This document shows positions 38,040 through 49,545 of a DNA stretch of 64,000 nt, piece after piece (the first letter of the stretch is position 1; each line of letters begins with the position of its first letter). The translations under genes and the position numbers were made by a program. Source of the DNA: Ceratothoa steindachneri (Eukaryota > Arthropoda > Malacostraca > Isopoda > Cymothoidae); contig OZ018321.1 of the NCBI GenBank assembly GCA_963969495.1, forward strand, positions 193,376,087-193,440,086, read 5' to 3'. Below the pieces are notes generated by a model that was given only the letters and a program-made list of their open reading frames with translations, had not been told where the DNA came from and made no database searches.

Positions 38040-39490
38040 CTGTATTTTTTTGTATTCTTGCGGTGTCCGAATTTCGCAGTATTCCTCATTGAGTTCAATA
38101 TCGCCAAGTATTACTAAATCTTCCAACTTTTTTGCGTCTACGTCGGCATCAAACTCCCATTTGTACCTGCGGGATCTGATTCCTTCGCAGAGACTTTTTG
38201 ATGTTATTTTTCTCGGGAACGGGGAATCTTCACTGGCGTATATCTTGAGATTGACATCGTTTCTGTCTATTTTTTCTTTATGTTCTTCTTTGATTTTCGT
38301 TGTTTTTTAGGCGTTTCTCTCTCGCCCTCCAAGCTGTCGGTTTTGGCCTCTGTGGTCGTCTCCTTTAGGTTCCTTTTTTGTTTTTCCATTTCTCATTTTT
38401 TCTGTGTTATGATGCGTGGGTCCTGTCTTCTTGTTGGTTGTGTCGATTCTGTCTTCTCTTCCGTCGTCTTGCGTGTGCCTTTCTCTTGGGCGTTAAGGGG
38501 TACCATCGGGGCGTACTTCATTTGAAGAATGTCCTCAGATGCTGTGTTTTGAGGGAAGACCATGGAGCTTATCCCATTGTTTGCTAGCATGGCATTTAGT
38601 TCATCTTCGAACGCCCCTGGCCTCATAAGGTTCCGCGCGTGCGCGTACATTATGCAGGTCAATATCTTGATTGGCATCTCGCTGTTAATATTAAGGTATA
38701 CCTTCTTCGCTTCGTACTCGTTTAGGGATGCCTTCGTGACCTGGACGTATGTGGTGTTTTTTCTATTCGTTTCGGCATCTCTTTTTTTCGTTGGCCTTTT
38801 GTCGTATAATTTCTATTTTTAATGGGCATATTATGGTCATGGCCTTGTGACCCATCTTGCAATTAGCACATCTTTCCTGGGAGCTCTTACACGTCCTCCA
38901 ATTATGGCCCAGCTCGCCGCATCGAGAGCATGTCTCCTGTTGTTCTGGTGGTGTGACTTTCCATCTTAATGCAACGGAAACACATCTGTACTGGGATGAA
39001 ATTTTCCCTTTCAATTTGATCGCTGTTTATTCTTGCGTAAACAGATGGAGCCCTGCTTCCTTTGCCTTCTTTGCTATTGCTGTTTCAGCGAATATAACTT
39101 TGAATACATGGTTATATTCGTTGTTTTCTCTTCGGTTTCTAAACTTTACAACCCCCGAGACTTTGGCCCATCTGTGGTTTCTTTCTACTTCTGTTTCGAT
39201 TTCCTCCTTCCCGTGGTGTCTGATCCATGGATCCAACCTTCTGCAAATAATGATTCGGTAGGTTAGAATTTGTGCTGGGATGTTTGGTTGGAGGTTTATT
39301 GTTTTTAGGGCATTGATTGAGGCTTCTTTTGCCAGCGCCTCGACGTCGCTTTCTTTCTCGCAAATTGCGATGTAGCCATTTGCGACCTCTATTAGTCTTA
39401 TTAGGGAGATGTTTAGCTTCCCAAAGACCAATGCGGAGACTTTTCCTCTGCCAGGTCTCTCTTGTCCTGGCAGCGTCCGAAGGGGACGCT
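38040..39490 (-). pseudogene. LINE A3 ORF1: Gag-like zinc-knuckle protein
   Basis: N-terminal domain (FGKLNISLIRLIEVANGYIA, about 39360-39430). The first knuckle is damaged by a frameshift near 38960. The second is CSRCGELGHNWRTC and the third CANCKMGHKAMTIIC (about 38830-38940). Next is CIMYAHARNLMRPGAFEDEL then NAMLANNGISSMVFPQN (about 38560-38660). The C-terminal domain near 38060-38280 reads LKIYASEDSPFP, KWEFDADVDAKKLEDLV, then EYCEIRTPQEYKKIQ. The domain order matches A1 and A7. Confidence 0.82.
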
Positions 39491-39719
39491 GTGAGCTTTC
39501 TTCTCAGTATTTCTCTTCGTTGGGTTTCCAATACAACTGCTTCTTTCTTCCTCTTTAATCTTGAGTTGGGTTTACAGTAGTGTCCTTTGTCTTTTTGTTT
39601 GTGTTCACCTCCCCCCCGCTCCGGGGTGTCACCGCCTTCGCAATTGTGAGTTGCCCTAATGGGATGATGATGATGAGGGGATGAACCGGGGAACGGGATG
39701 AGGGGCTCACGAGGTGTGA

Positions 39720-39850
39720 TTGTATGGCGGATTTTTTGTTGGTTAGTGTGGAATCAACAGGCACTAACCGGGGATGCCGCCCCTCACGGGTTTCGGTATA
39801 AAACAGCATCCGGCTTACATAGAGACGGCTGTACTTCCCTCTATGGCCCT
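39720..39850 (-). promoter_or_regulatory. LINE A3 5'-leader hairpins
   Basis: First hairpin: outer GGCGG (39726-39730) with CCGCC (39777-39781); inner GGTTAGTG (39741-39748) with CACTAACC (39762-39769). Second hairpin: CATAGAG (39818-39824) with CTCTATG (39839-39845). Stem bases differ from the A1, A2 and A6 copies while pairing is kept. Confidence 0.65.
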
Positions 39851-40299
39851 GTCTGGGCCCTCGGGGTTTCCCCCGGAGGTTGCAGTTCTGCCCTTTGTCC
39901 AGGTGCCTCTGACACTGGGTTCTACAGTGGGCTAATCCTCAAACCTGCTTTCCCTAGTGCCCCAATTATGCCTTTATCGCAGAAGTGCATAGTTGGAATA
40001 AGGTGATGAAAAGCATTCACAATCGTTAGTGCGGCTCCACAACGGAGTGAGGGGCGGTGAGAGGTTTAGGCTCACATACTGTTGATTGGGTACCTGAGTA
40101 AATTAGTCTTCCTTCAGTTCTTCCTCCAGGAGAAGGTAAAGTAGAAATCCAGAGGCTTTTCGTAGGAAAAAGATTTACCCTTGCCTTTCCCTCCTTTGCC
40201 GGTTTGCTTGTGTACTTCGGCGTATTTAAGTGTTGGCTTTCTGATCCGTCGAATGGAATTTTTTATTATGATATATTTATTGGAGAAAAATGGGGTACA

Positions 40300-41455
40300 A
40301 GAGGGTATTTTCAACTTTACATCTATATACAATCCAGTTTATACAATGCAAATAAATACATATTATAGTTAAAAAGTGTTGAAAATAAAACTATAGTTGA
40401 GAAGAGGAAAGATTTAGTGAGTTGCAAAGGTACACAAAAAGTGAACTAGGTCCTCCTGGAATAACTAATTACGCAGGAGCTCAGTTTTTTGGTAGTTTAC
40501 ATCATTTTTACGTTAATATGTACACCACTGAAATGGTTTTATATTTACATTAATACTTGAGTTTATTATTATAAAGTTTGTTTGTTGGTTTACTAATTCT
40601 CACTTTTGATTAAATTTCACATGCTAACTTTAATAATTATATCTAATTTTATCTTTTAGTTATCACTGCTAACTTTATTTAGTTTTTATTTTACTATTCT
40701 TATTTGTTGACTATATCACTAATATTGCTATTAATTCTTTATTTTAATATTTATTTAATGTTTTTATTTAATGTACACTTACTCTTAAATTATTGAATAC
40801 ACTGTTTACACTTTTTTTTGCTGAATTTATATTTCAGCTCTCTTTACTCTTGGAACTTGTATTTTAGTTCTATTAGTTTTAAGATTCACAATTCATTAGT
40901 ACTTTCGTATTAACTATTATCACTTTATACATTTCATGTTTATACACTGTTAATTATTTGAATTTTACTTTATTGTTTGTCACTTTCACTACTTTTTACC
41001 ATTAGTTTATCGCTGAGGTCTTCATTCCACACTTTATGTTCTTGTATGTTGTCCCGTTTACAGTGTATAAACTCGAGTCCGGAATATACATTGTTCCACT
41101 ACACAGGAGGCTTTCAATTTCCTTTGGAGACCATGGCCCCTCAAAGGTCCACTTGAATTCCCCGCTTCTGATTCCTTGCACTACTTTCACATTATTGTTT
41201 TTTTCTCAGGTCGACGTCCTATAATCCTGAAAACTTTAAAGTTCACCTCTTTCACGTCAAAAAAATATACTTTTTCCAGGACTTCGATTTTTTTCAGTTA
41301 GGGGCACTCCGGGGTAACTTTGGTCATCTTCTGATTCTTTGTCTGTTTGTATTTGTTTTTCTTCTTGTTCTTGCTTTGCTGTTGATCTGGTGTTCTTCTT
41401 CTTTTTCGTTCTCTTTTCCTTCGGGCTATTTTTTGTGTTTTCGGCGGAAAACGAT
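40300..41455 (-). mobile_element. LINE family A, copy A4 (ORF1 end directly followed by 3' UTR)
   Basis: On minus: a Lys-rich linker (KRTKKKKNTRSTAKQEQEEK, about 41340-41420) leads into the ORF1 C-terminal domain (VQGIRSGEFKWTFEG at about 41130-41185; YTVNGTTYKNIKCGM, about 41020-41060). A stop follows near 41002. After it comes an AT-rich region of about 600 bp with no endonuclease or RT, then the A3 leader. The 5' side is cut at 41455 by the palindrome-bearing repeat. Either ORF2 was deleted or this is an ORF1-only element. Confidence 0.65.
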
Positions 41456-41880
41456 TTTTAAGGGGTATTTATTCCGTCTTGTTAAAACGTAACGTTAGAG
41501 GAAATGGGACACTCGAGTGGCCCATTTCCTCTAACGTTCGTTGGCTGTTATAAGCGTTGAGTGGTAAACAGGCGTTTAACTTTAATTAGCGTGAAAAAAT
41601 TCATGATTTGAAGAAAATTCCTCGAGTCGTTGCCTCCTTTTCCAGTGAGAACTTGACCAGATCGTAGAAAATGCGTCCGAAAAGCAGAGTAGTAGGTCCG
41701 TCTCAGCATACTCCAGAGTGAAAGAATGAGAATAAGATGAATAAAGTTAGAATGTGTAGAGAGAATGAGATAGGATAGATAGAAATTCAGGTGTGGTGTG
41801 GTGTGTGGGTGTTAGTGTGTGTAGGATAATAGGTAAAGATGTTAAAGATTTGTGCCAGGTTGCCTGGCACAAATCTTTCG
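41456..41880. repeat. Palindrome-bearing repeat, copy 1
   Basis: Starts AACGATTTTTAAGGGGTATT, then a hairpin with 18-bp perfect arms (41491-41508 and 41521-41538; AACGTTAGAGGAAATGGG). Then a segment (GGCTGTTATAAGCG ... CATACTCCAGAGTG) recurs inverted at 52500-52690. It closes with a perfect hairpin of 16-bp arms and 3-nt loop (41844-41859 and 41863-41878; AAAGATTTGTGCCAGG). It sits between LINE A4 and the 3' end of LINE A5. No coding region. Confidence 0.85.
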
Positions 41881-42399
41881 TTTTTCTTTTATAATTTTGT
41901 TTTATTTTTTGAGATACATAGTTATATTAAGCATTAGAGCCTTTGTTTTCATTTACTCATTTGAGCGTTTGTATCATTTTTAAAAAAATATATATATTTT
42001 TATTTATTTATGAATTTATTATTATTGTTTTTTAGGTCAGTAATTATTTTTAGTTCCTCATCGGGATTCTCAATTGAGTTGTATAGTTGGTTTTCATAAT
42101 CGGTTGTCTTTTTTGTTGTTACGTTCCTGGTAGTTACATTTATGTACTATAGTTTATTACTTATAGATTGGATTGATGTTTATTAACGTTTTTCTCAGGG
42201 GACTGTCGAAGCGTTGTTTGTAATGCATATGATGGATTTGGTCTTCTTGTACGATGGTTTAGTTTATTATATTCTGTCGAATCGTATTTTTAATATTTTC
42301 TCACAGCTTTCTAGCTCTTTTTTGTATGACTGTGTTTATGGGTTCTATGTATAGTAGATCTGCGGTGGAGTTATTCTGCTGGTATGTAATCTAGTCTTC

Positions 42400-44920
42400 C
42401 TGTGTTTGTTATGAATCTAGTGGTTTGATTTTGGACTCTTTGGATCTTCTCGATTTGGGAGTTACTTAGTGTATTCAATGGTACAATTGGGTATAGGAGT
42501 AAGTTGTACTAGGGCCAGGTATAGTTTTCTTTTATTTTTAGTTGAAAGTTGTCTGAATCTGTATAGTGCTGATAAGGTTGATTTTGCTTCTATGATTCTT
42601 TTTGTAGTAGGTGACTTGTATAGCCTGTCGATGTTAATTTTAGTCCGAGGACACGTCCTTCTTTTGAAAAAGCATATGCCTCTCCCTCTACACGCACAGT
42701 GGCTTTTTTCCTTCTGTTCATGGATATTAGTTTGAACTTATCTTTGTTTGTCTTAATTTTATTCCTTTTTTCGTAATCGTTTAGGTTTTTAATTTCTATT
42801 CCTGTTCTTAGGGCGATGTCCTTGGGTTTTTTTCTATCACTGGTCACTATCTAAGTAATATCATCCCCTAGTTGTATATACTCGTACATCACACATTCGT
42901 CGGTTGGATGCGGAAGGTTCCTGGTGTACACTGTGTACAGTGTTGGTGAGAGGCAGCCTCCCTGTGGGACACCCGTTTGCAGATTAATTGCGTCGCCCGT
43001 TTGGCCGTTTCTCTGCAATACTGCTTTCCTCTCGTCTAGATAGTTGCAGAGTGTTTTGAAGAAGTTTATTTCCAGATTAAGGTCACAGAATTTGGCTTTT
43101 GGGACGGGAAATCACACCTTGCCAAATGCTTTAGCAACATCACGGAGTACAATGTCAACTCTGTTGCCTCGAGCTGTTTCAGTAGCATTTTTTTTCAGTT
43201 ATGATTGCTAGCGCGGTGCTTATCCCTCGTTTGCTCCGGACTCCGTGCTGTTGTTGGTTATATAGGTTGTTTACGTTAAGGTAGTTGATCAACCTTTCGT
43301 TAAGGAGTTTTTCTAGAACTTTACCTAGAAATTTCAGGAGTGAGATAGGACGGAAGCTTCTGACTTGATGTTTCGGTTTGCCCGGCTTCGGTAGGAAGAT
43401 CATCTTTGCCATTTTAAATGTTTGGGGGAAGTATCCCATATTTAGGCAGGCATTGAAGATCTTCACTACCGTTTCGTGCACATTTTCTGGGGCATTGATT
43501 AGGTGAACTTAGGATATCCCACTTTGTCCTGGAGCCTTTTGTTTAAAGGATTTTAAGGCTGTTAGGTATTCATCCATTGTAAAAGGCTTTCCTTCCCCCA
43601 TGGGATTGTGTCTTAGCTCGCCAACGTTTCTAAACGGTATAGTACGCTCACATTGTGTATCCAGGCTATGTATGATTTCTTCTTTGTAGTTTTGGTCGAA
43701 TTCTTGGTTTTCTTCCGGTGAAATAGAAAAAAAAATTCCATTGTGTTCTGAAGTGATCTTGTAGGTCCTTATTTTGTTCTACTTTCTTGTTCTGTATTTT
43801 AACGCTTATTTCCTCTTTTGGCTGTGATCCGCGTAATTTCCTGTATTGTTTCCAGAATTTTCTCGGATCCCTTTCTATTTCCATTTTGCCTATTATATTG
43901 TCCCAGAGACTGTCTGAATTTTCCTTGATGAGGGTGTCAATCTTCTTTTTAATTGCGATGATATTTCTGTATCTTTGCATCATATTTCCCGATACCCTGA
44001 TTTCATTTATTATCTTTAGAAATTCTTCCATTTCATCTTGGATCTCTTGGTTCCATCTTGTTGCAGATATGGATCTGTACTCTATTGTTGGGGTGTGTAT
44101 ACTGTCCACCTCTCTGATTTTTCTGGTAATTAATTCTAGTTGGTCATCTATTTCTTCTTTACCTTGGTTGTTAAAGGAACCAGTTTCTATTGTATTTAAG
44201 TATTGTCTATATCGATCCCAGTTTGTTTTGCTGGTTGCTTTTCTGCGTGTTATTTTTATTTGGATGGGCGAAGTTGAGATGGTGGTAATTATACTTAGAT
44301 GATCGGAGGGGGTTGTGGGGCCTGGTTGTGTGTGGTGATTTAGATTGAAGTTTTGATTCGTTAAAATAATGTCTGGGGTAGTGTGAGCTCGGCAGTGAGA
44401 TAAGTAGGGAAGTCTGGTCCTTCTCTGTTTAGTATGTCTCTTTGCATTAGGAGTTGAAGGGTTTTTCCGTTCCATTTGCATGGGTTGTGTACCCTGTTTC
44501 CCTGCCCCTTGCGTTAAGGTCTCCAGCTAGAAAGGTTGAGGCCTGTCTACGGAAGAGCTTAATAAAATTGGATATCGAGCGTCTTGGGGGATGGTAAGCC
44601 CCGGATATTACGAGATCTCCTATGGTCATTTTTATTTTCACCGCTAGAAATGACTCTTCTAGGTCTTTTATTTCTGTGAAGTGTATACCTTTTTTTATAC
44701 CTATTGCAAATTTGTCATATCTTGACTGTGAGTAGTTGGTTGTTATGAATTTATAATTGGGGATCTTTATTGTTTCCGTCACTGCGGGCATACCATGTTC
44801 TGTTAGGATTATTATATCTGGGTCTTCCTTTCTTATTATGTTCGAGTAGGTTATGCGTTTCTCTTTCCAGTCATTAACGTTCAAGGTGAATATTTTAATT
44901 CTTCGTTGATACGTGTACAT
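42400..44920 (-). pseudogene. LINE A5 ORF2: endonuclease-reverse transcriptase
   Basis: Endonuclease opens RRIKIFTLNVNDWKEKRITY (about 44840-44900), then DPDIIILTEHG, GDLVISGAYHPPRRS, AGDLNARGRETGY. After a frameshift near 44450 comes PGPTTPSDHLSIITTI (about 44270-44320). Linker RDPRKFWKQYRKLRGSQ (about 43825-43875). RT: GYFPQTFKMAKMIFLPKPGK (about 43380-43440), FRPISLLKFLGKVLEKLLNE, QQHGVRSKRGISTALAI (about 43200-43250), VPQGGCLSPTLYTVYTRNLP (about 42915-42975). The catalytic box reads QLGDDIT, so the residue before the Asp pair is Gly. Thumb at 42400-42590. Frameshifts and stops are present but fewer than in A1. Confidence 0.86.
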
Positions 44921-44943
44921 TGTTGTTTATATCTGTTTGTGGT

Positions 44944-46290
44944 CTATACTTGTTTTTGTTTTTCTGGTCGGTCTGGGGATCGAGTGCGTCTATTTCTTTT
45001 CTTTTTAAATTCACCATACGAGATGTTGCTGCATGACTCTGGGGCGATGTATAAAATGCCCTGTTTCAGTGCATTGTGAACTTCCGTTTCATCTGCATCT
45101 GCTTCGTATTCCCATCTAAATTTTCCCTTGACTAGTCCATCGACTATTTCCTTCTGCCTATATTGCATGGGAATGGGGTAAGCATGGGATCCGTAAATTT
45201 TGATGTTGAATTGTCGGGTGGTCATTTTTTATTTTTATTTTTCTGTGTTCGTTGTGTTTTCTTCTTCAGAGTCGGTTTCCATTTTACTTTAGTCTTCTTC
45301 TTTTTCTTCTTACTCTACTTTGGTTAGTAGTGGCCTTTGGAGTCATATTTATTTTATACAACTCGCTCGAGGGTGGGTTCTTCGGGAACCACATTTTCTT
45401 TAGCCCGTTTTTTTTCAAGCATGGTGTTCAGTTCAGTTGCATATGATCCTGGGATCGCCATGTTGACAAAGTGTGCATGCATTATGCACAGAATGCAGCT
45501 GTTGCTGCAGCGTAGGAAGTATTTTTCCTTCTTTCATTCTCTGTGTTAATTTCAGCGTTTTTCTTCCGAATTAATTGATTTTTGACTGGGCATGACATGG
45601 CTAGAGTTCTATGTCCATTTCCGCAGTTTAAGCATTTTTTCTCTGTACTTCTGCACTCATCCCACCTGTGTTCCTGGCTTGAGCAATCAGAGCATGCTTT
45701 TCCTTTGAAGTTACATTCCTTAGATGGGTGCTTTTCTAGCGCATAGCATATGAAGCACACTTGCACTGACATGAATGTTCCCCTTTCTATCTGGTCGGGG
45801 CAGATTTTCGTGTAAAATGCTAGGAGTCCTTGCTCGGTGGCTTTCTTTGTGATCTCTGTGGATCGGAAGATCAATTTGAAGACGCGGCTATGATCCTCTC
45901 AATTCTGGTCCTTGAATTTTATTACGTCCTCGACCTTTGCCCATTCTTGCTCTCTTTATAGTTCTTCTTTTATCTCTTGGGCTGTATGTTTACCTAACCA
46001 TGGGTCAAGACGCCGACATATTACTGATCTCTTTGTTTGGACGTCAGGCGGCGTCCGGGGTGCTAGTCCTATTCTGCAGAGTTTCTTGGCTGCGCCCTTA
46101 TTCAAAAGAAGATCGAGGTCTTTTTCCGTCTCGCAAAGTGCCACGTAGCCATTGTATTGGTCTTTAAGTCGTAGGAAGACCACTCCTATATCCGCATATA
46201 TGCTCTTCAGCGTCTGTTCCCGGGAAGGTTTCTCCCGACCGTGGAGTTTGCGAAGGGGGACCCTCTTCGCTCCTTCTCGGTCGTCCATTG
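44944..46290 (-). pseudogene. LINE A5 ORF1: Gag-like zinc-knuckle protein
   Basis: Start at Met 46290 (MDDREGAKRVPLRKLHGREK) because A2 has the same start and the leader lies just upstream. N-terminal domain KSIYADIGVVFLRLKDQYNG. Knuckles: CFICYALEKHPSKEC (CX2CX5HX4C), CSDCSSQEHRWDEC, CLNCGNGHRTLAMSC (about 45590-45770). After a frameshift near 45480 there is a short block about 45370-45490 with the HAH-FVNMA region. The C-terminal domain is open at 44944-45225: FNIKIYGSHAYPIPMQYRQK, FRWEYEADADETEVHNALKQ, then a basic tail KKKRNRRTRSPDRPEKQ. Confidence 0.85.
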
Positions 46291-47104
46291 CGGCTGGGTT
46301 GCAGTCTCCTTCAATTGGGTTCTGGATGCTCGTCGCTCTATTTCCCTTACTGTAGGGTCCGATTCTTCTCTTTGGGAGGATTTTGAAGGCTGCCCCCTCC
46401 TCGTTGCAAGCAATTTTCCATGAACATAAACTGCCAGATGGAATTGATGAATGATGGGGGTGAACCCGGGAAGTCCCCTCAGACGGGTGAAAAGTGGCGG
46501 ACTTAATGATAGGTGGTGATAAAGTCAACTACCACCGCTCGGGGGTGCCGCCTCTTCTGGGGTTTGGTTATCGATGTTGCTACCAACCTACACAGGGACG
46601 GTTAAATGTCCCCCTGTAGTGCCGGAAACTACCCTTAGAAATTAGAGCGAACTTTCCCCGAAGCTTTCAGCATCGCCTCGTAACCGGATGGTCTCTTCTG
46701 TATATTTCCACCGTGGGCTAATCCTAAAACCTGCTTTCCTTTACGTCTCCAATTATGTCTATCAAAGTGGAGAGACATAGATGGAGCGAGACTAGATGAA
46801 TGGCAGTTCAGTTCATTTCCGCTCCTTTGCCCCGATGAGGGGGTCTCGGAGGGGATTAGCCAGACATGGGTCGGCTATGTTTGACTCCGTAAATTATTTT
46901 CGATTTTGTTATCCCCGTGGGGAAAAGTGTGGCAAGTTCACGTTTTTGAGTGGCTTTTCCTTTGCTTTCACTCCTTTGCTGGTGATAAACTTCTTCGGAG
47001 AGCTTGAGAAGAGATCAGTGTCGTACGATGAGTCTCTATGTGATGTAATCATGTACCTGTACTTAAAAAAAATGGAGTGGAAGCAAACATTCATTTTTTC
47101 ATTT

Positions 47105-49545
47105 TATGTCTAGAAAGGGCGGAGAGGGATTCCTGTGTAACACAGACGAACAGGCAGTCGAAGAGGAAAGGTTGCGGAAATAATTTAAGCAGCGATAGGA
47201 GAAGTCGATAGGTCGGTGGCTAGACACTGTTGCGTGGTGTAGTTAGGTTGGACTCGGTGTGATCGTTACTGGAAGACGGTTGGAGGCTGGTCAGGAAGAG
47301 GGCTTGTCAGCTCGGACGGAAACGCGTTATTCATGATGCCTTTAGTTTATGCGAAGAACGGTATGGGTTGCGGGTGGTCATGGGCCTCGGTGTAATGCGG
47401 TGTCATCGCATACCTTCTTATACATGTAGTGTGGTGTATAATGGATCTCTGGCGAGTTTCCCGAGTTGTTTTGTGAGTCTGGTGTGAGCGTAGGTGTTGA
47501 GGGGTGGTAATTTGTTGTTGTCGTGTAGTGTGGCCATTCTCGTGTACAGGGGAGAGCGGCAAGCGCGCTTCAGAGCGGAGTTCTGAATGCGCTAAGACTT
47601 CTGCTGCCACGTGACACTCGCGGCTACGAGTGACAGCGGGGCGTACCTGAGAATCACTCGCACAAATGTTTTATATAGGTGTAACTGTAGTTTTTTGCCC
47701 GCACGGTAGAACCTAGGCAGCGATGTATTTGTACGTGAGGCTCTTGCTTGTGTTATGTTCTGATGTATATTGAACCTGAGGGTCTTGTCAAAAGATACCC
47801 CGAGGATTTTTATATGTTGTGTATATTCGAGCCTTGTTGGGTTTAGATAGTTTTGTCTGGTGTGTCTGAGAAGATTTGTTAGTTGTGCATGAAGTGGTCT
47901 CTTGCGCCGTAGAGTGTCATCTGTGTCTTCTGAAGGTTCGTGGCAATCAGCCATTTATCCTCGTAATCTGTCTTCGCGTCTAGTATTCTTAGTGTGTGGA
48001 GCACGATTTCTTCTGGTCCGCGGCCACTGACGAGAATGGTCTCATCATCGGCGTAGGACACTGTGTATGTGTGACAGCAGTTTTCGGGTGGGCGTGGGGT
48101 GGCGTTTGTGTGCATGCTGTATAGTATGGGTGCCAGTACACTCCCTTAGGGAACGCCTGAGCGTGGTGTGAAGGGTTGTGAGAGGGTCTTGTTGTATTTT
48201 ATGAGCCATCTCCGTTCAGTGAGGTAGTGCGAGAGGAGCCTTCTGGTGCAGAGAGGTAACTCCGTATTGTTGGCGAGTTTCCAGCGGAATCCCTCGTGCC
48301 ACACTTTATCGAAGGCCTTCTCCATGTCCTTGCTGATGGAGAGTGTATTTTGATGTATCTGGCGGTTTTTTTATTCTGTCATGAACGATGGTCACGGCCG
48401 CCTGAGTGGACCGGCCTCTCCTGAAACCATATTGGTGGGGGAAGAACCAGTCCCTCTCTTCCAAGTATTCCCGTAGGCAGCAGTTGATCATGTGTTCGAG
48501 TATTTTGCCTAGGTGCTCTAATAGAACACTAGGCCTGTAATTGTTTGGGTGTTTGGGGTCTTTGTTCGGTTTGTGTAGGAGTATGTTGTGAGAGACATTA
48601 AATATTTTGGGGAAGTGGCCTGAGGCTAGTGAGGCGTTAAATAGGTGTGTAAGTGTGGGGTATATGTTTGCGGGGAGGTTGTGTATAGTGTGGCTGGTAG
48701 CCCGGAGGGATCGGGGGCACGTTTTGGTGTTGTTTTAATGTAGTGTTTTGTTTCCTCGACGGTGATTGGAGTGGTCATTGTGGATGTATAGTCGAGCAGC
48801 TCCATTCGTATCAGGGGGGTGGGCCTTAGCTCGTGTGCGTGGGCGCGACACCACTCCTGGACTTCCTGGAAGTGCTCCCGCACGTGTGGTTTTGGTGGGT
48901 TGTGTTTATTTACTGTGTCCCAATGGGACCTAAATGCGTCAAAGATGACGTTAGTGTCTGTTATTGCTAGGTTGTTTACTTGGAGCGTGATGGGTTTTGA
49001 TTGGTCGTTGCCCATCATTCTTTTTACTTCCCGCCAGAAGAAGGAGGGGTGAGCGCAACGAGTGTACTGTGTGATCAGTCTCTAAGTGTGTATGAAAAAT
49101 ATGAAATGTTTTATGCAAGTATAGGTTTTTTGTGGTGTGTGTAGATTGCGTGCTGTGGTTAACGTTTTTATGATTGGGCACCAGTGGTCGTCTAAAGGGG
49201 CTGGATTGGTGTGCTCCAAGTCGAGATTTTGTGGCGTGTTGTCTGTTATTTGACTCTTAAACTCTTCCCAGTTTGTGTTATTGTAATCGAAGAGAGGTGG
49301 TGTAGGTATGAGTATGGGAGATGTGGATATGATAAGGCATATCGGTATGTGGTCAGAGAGTACGTGGGGACCCGGTGATATGTCCGTGTAGAAGCGTGTA
49401 GCGTGGTCATCCGCAAAGACCACGTCCGGAAACGTGGTACCTCCGTGAGGACCGAAGAATGTGGGGAAGGCAGGGCCGATGTGCTGGCAGCGATAACGCC
49501 GCAAGGCATCGGCCAGGTACCTTCCTGCGTCATTCGTAGGAAGAA
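47105..49545 (-). mobile_element. LINE family B, copy B2
   Basis: Longer sister of B1. On minus: endonuclease C-terminal part (about 49082-49540: GRYLADALRRYRCQHIGPAF, FPDVVFADDHA, HVLSDHIPICL with the catalytic SDH). RT blocks: VREHFQEVQEWCRAHAHELR, TPITVEETKHYIKTTPKRAP (about 48690-48750), PHQYGFRRGRSTQAAVTIVH, VSYADDETILVSGRG (about 48015-48060). Thumb QLHLYKTFVRVILRYAPLS, then a His/Thr-rich C-terminus at 47347-47610. The endonuclease N-terminus is missing, cut by the palindrome repeat at 49546. 3' end near 47105. Many frameshifts. Confidence 0.82.

Larger units (their letters stand above)
41880..47090 (-). mobile_element. LINE family A, copy A5 (full length)
   Basis: Leader 46290-47090, ORF1 44944-46290, ORF2 about 42400-44920, AT-rich 3' UTR 41880-42400 ending beside the 16-bp hairpin. 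Leader hairpin: outer GGCGG 46496-46500 with CCGCC 46548-46552, inner GGTGGT 46512-46517 with ACCACC 46531-46536. Its leader and ORF1 start are almost identical to A2. The 5' edge abuts the tail of LINE B2. Confidence 0.85.

Noticed and set aside
43787..44302. Open frames on the plus strand opposite LINE ORFs (for example 171 codons here and 149 codons at 36734-37183)
   Set aside because: They are antisense shadows of the endonuclease-RT and ORF1 reading frames, with hydrophobic composition typical of such shadows.
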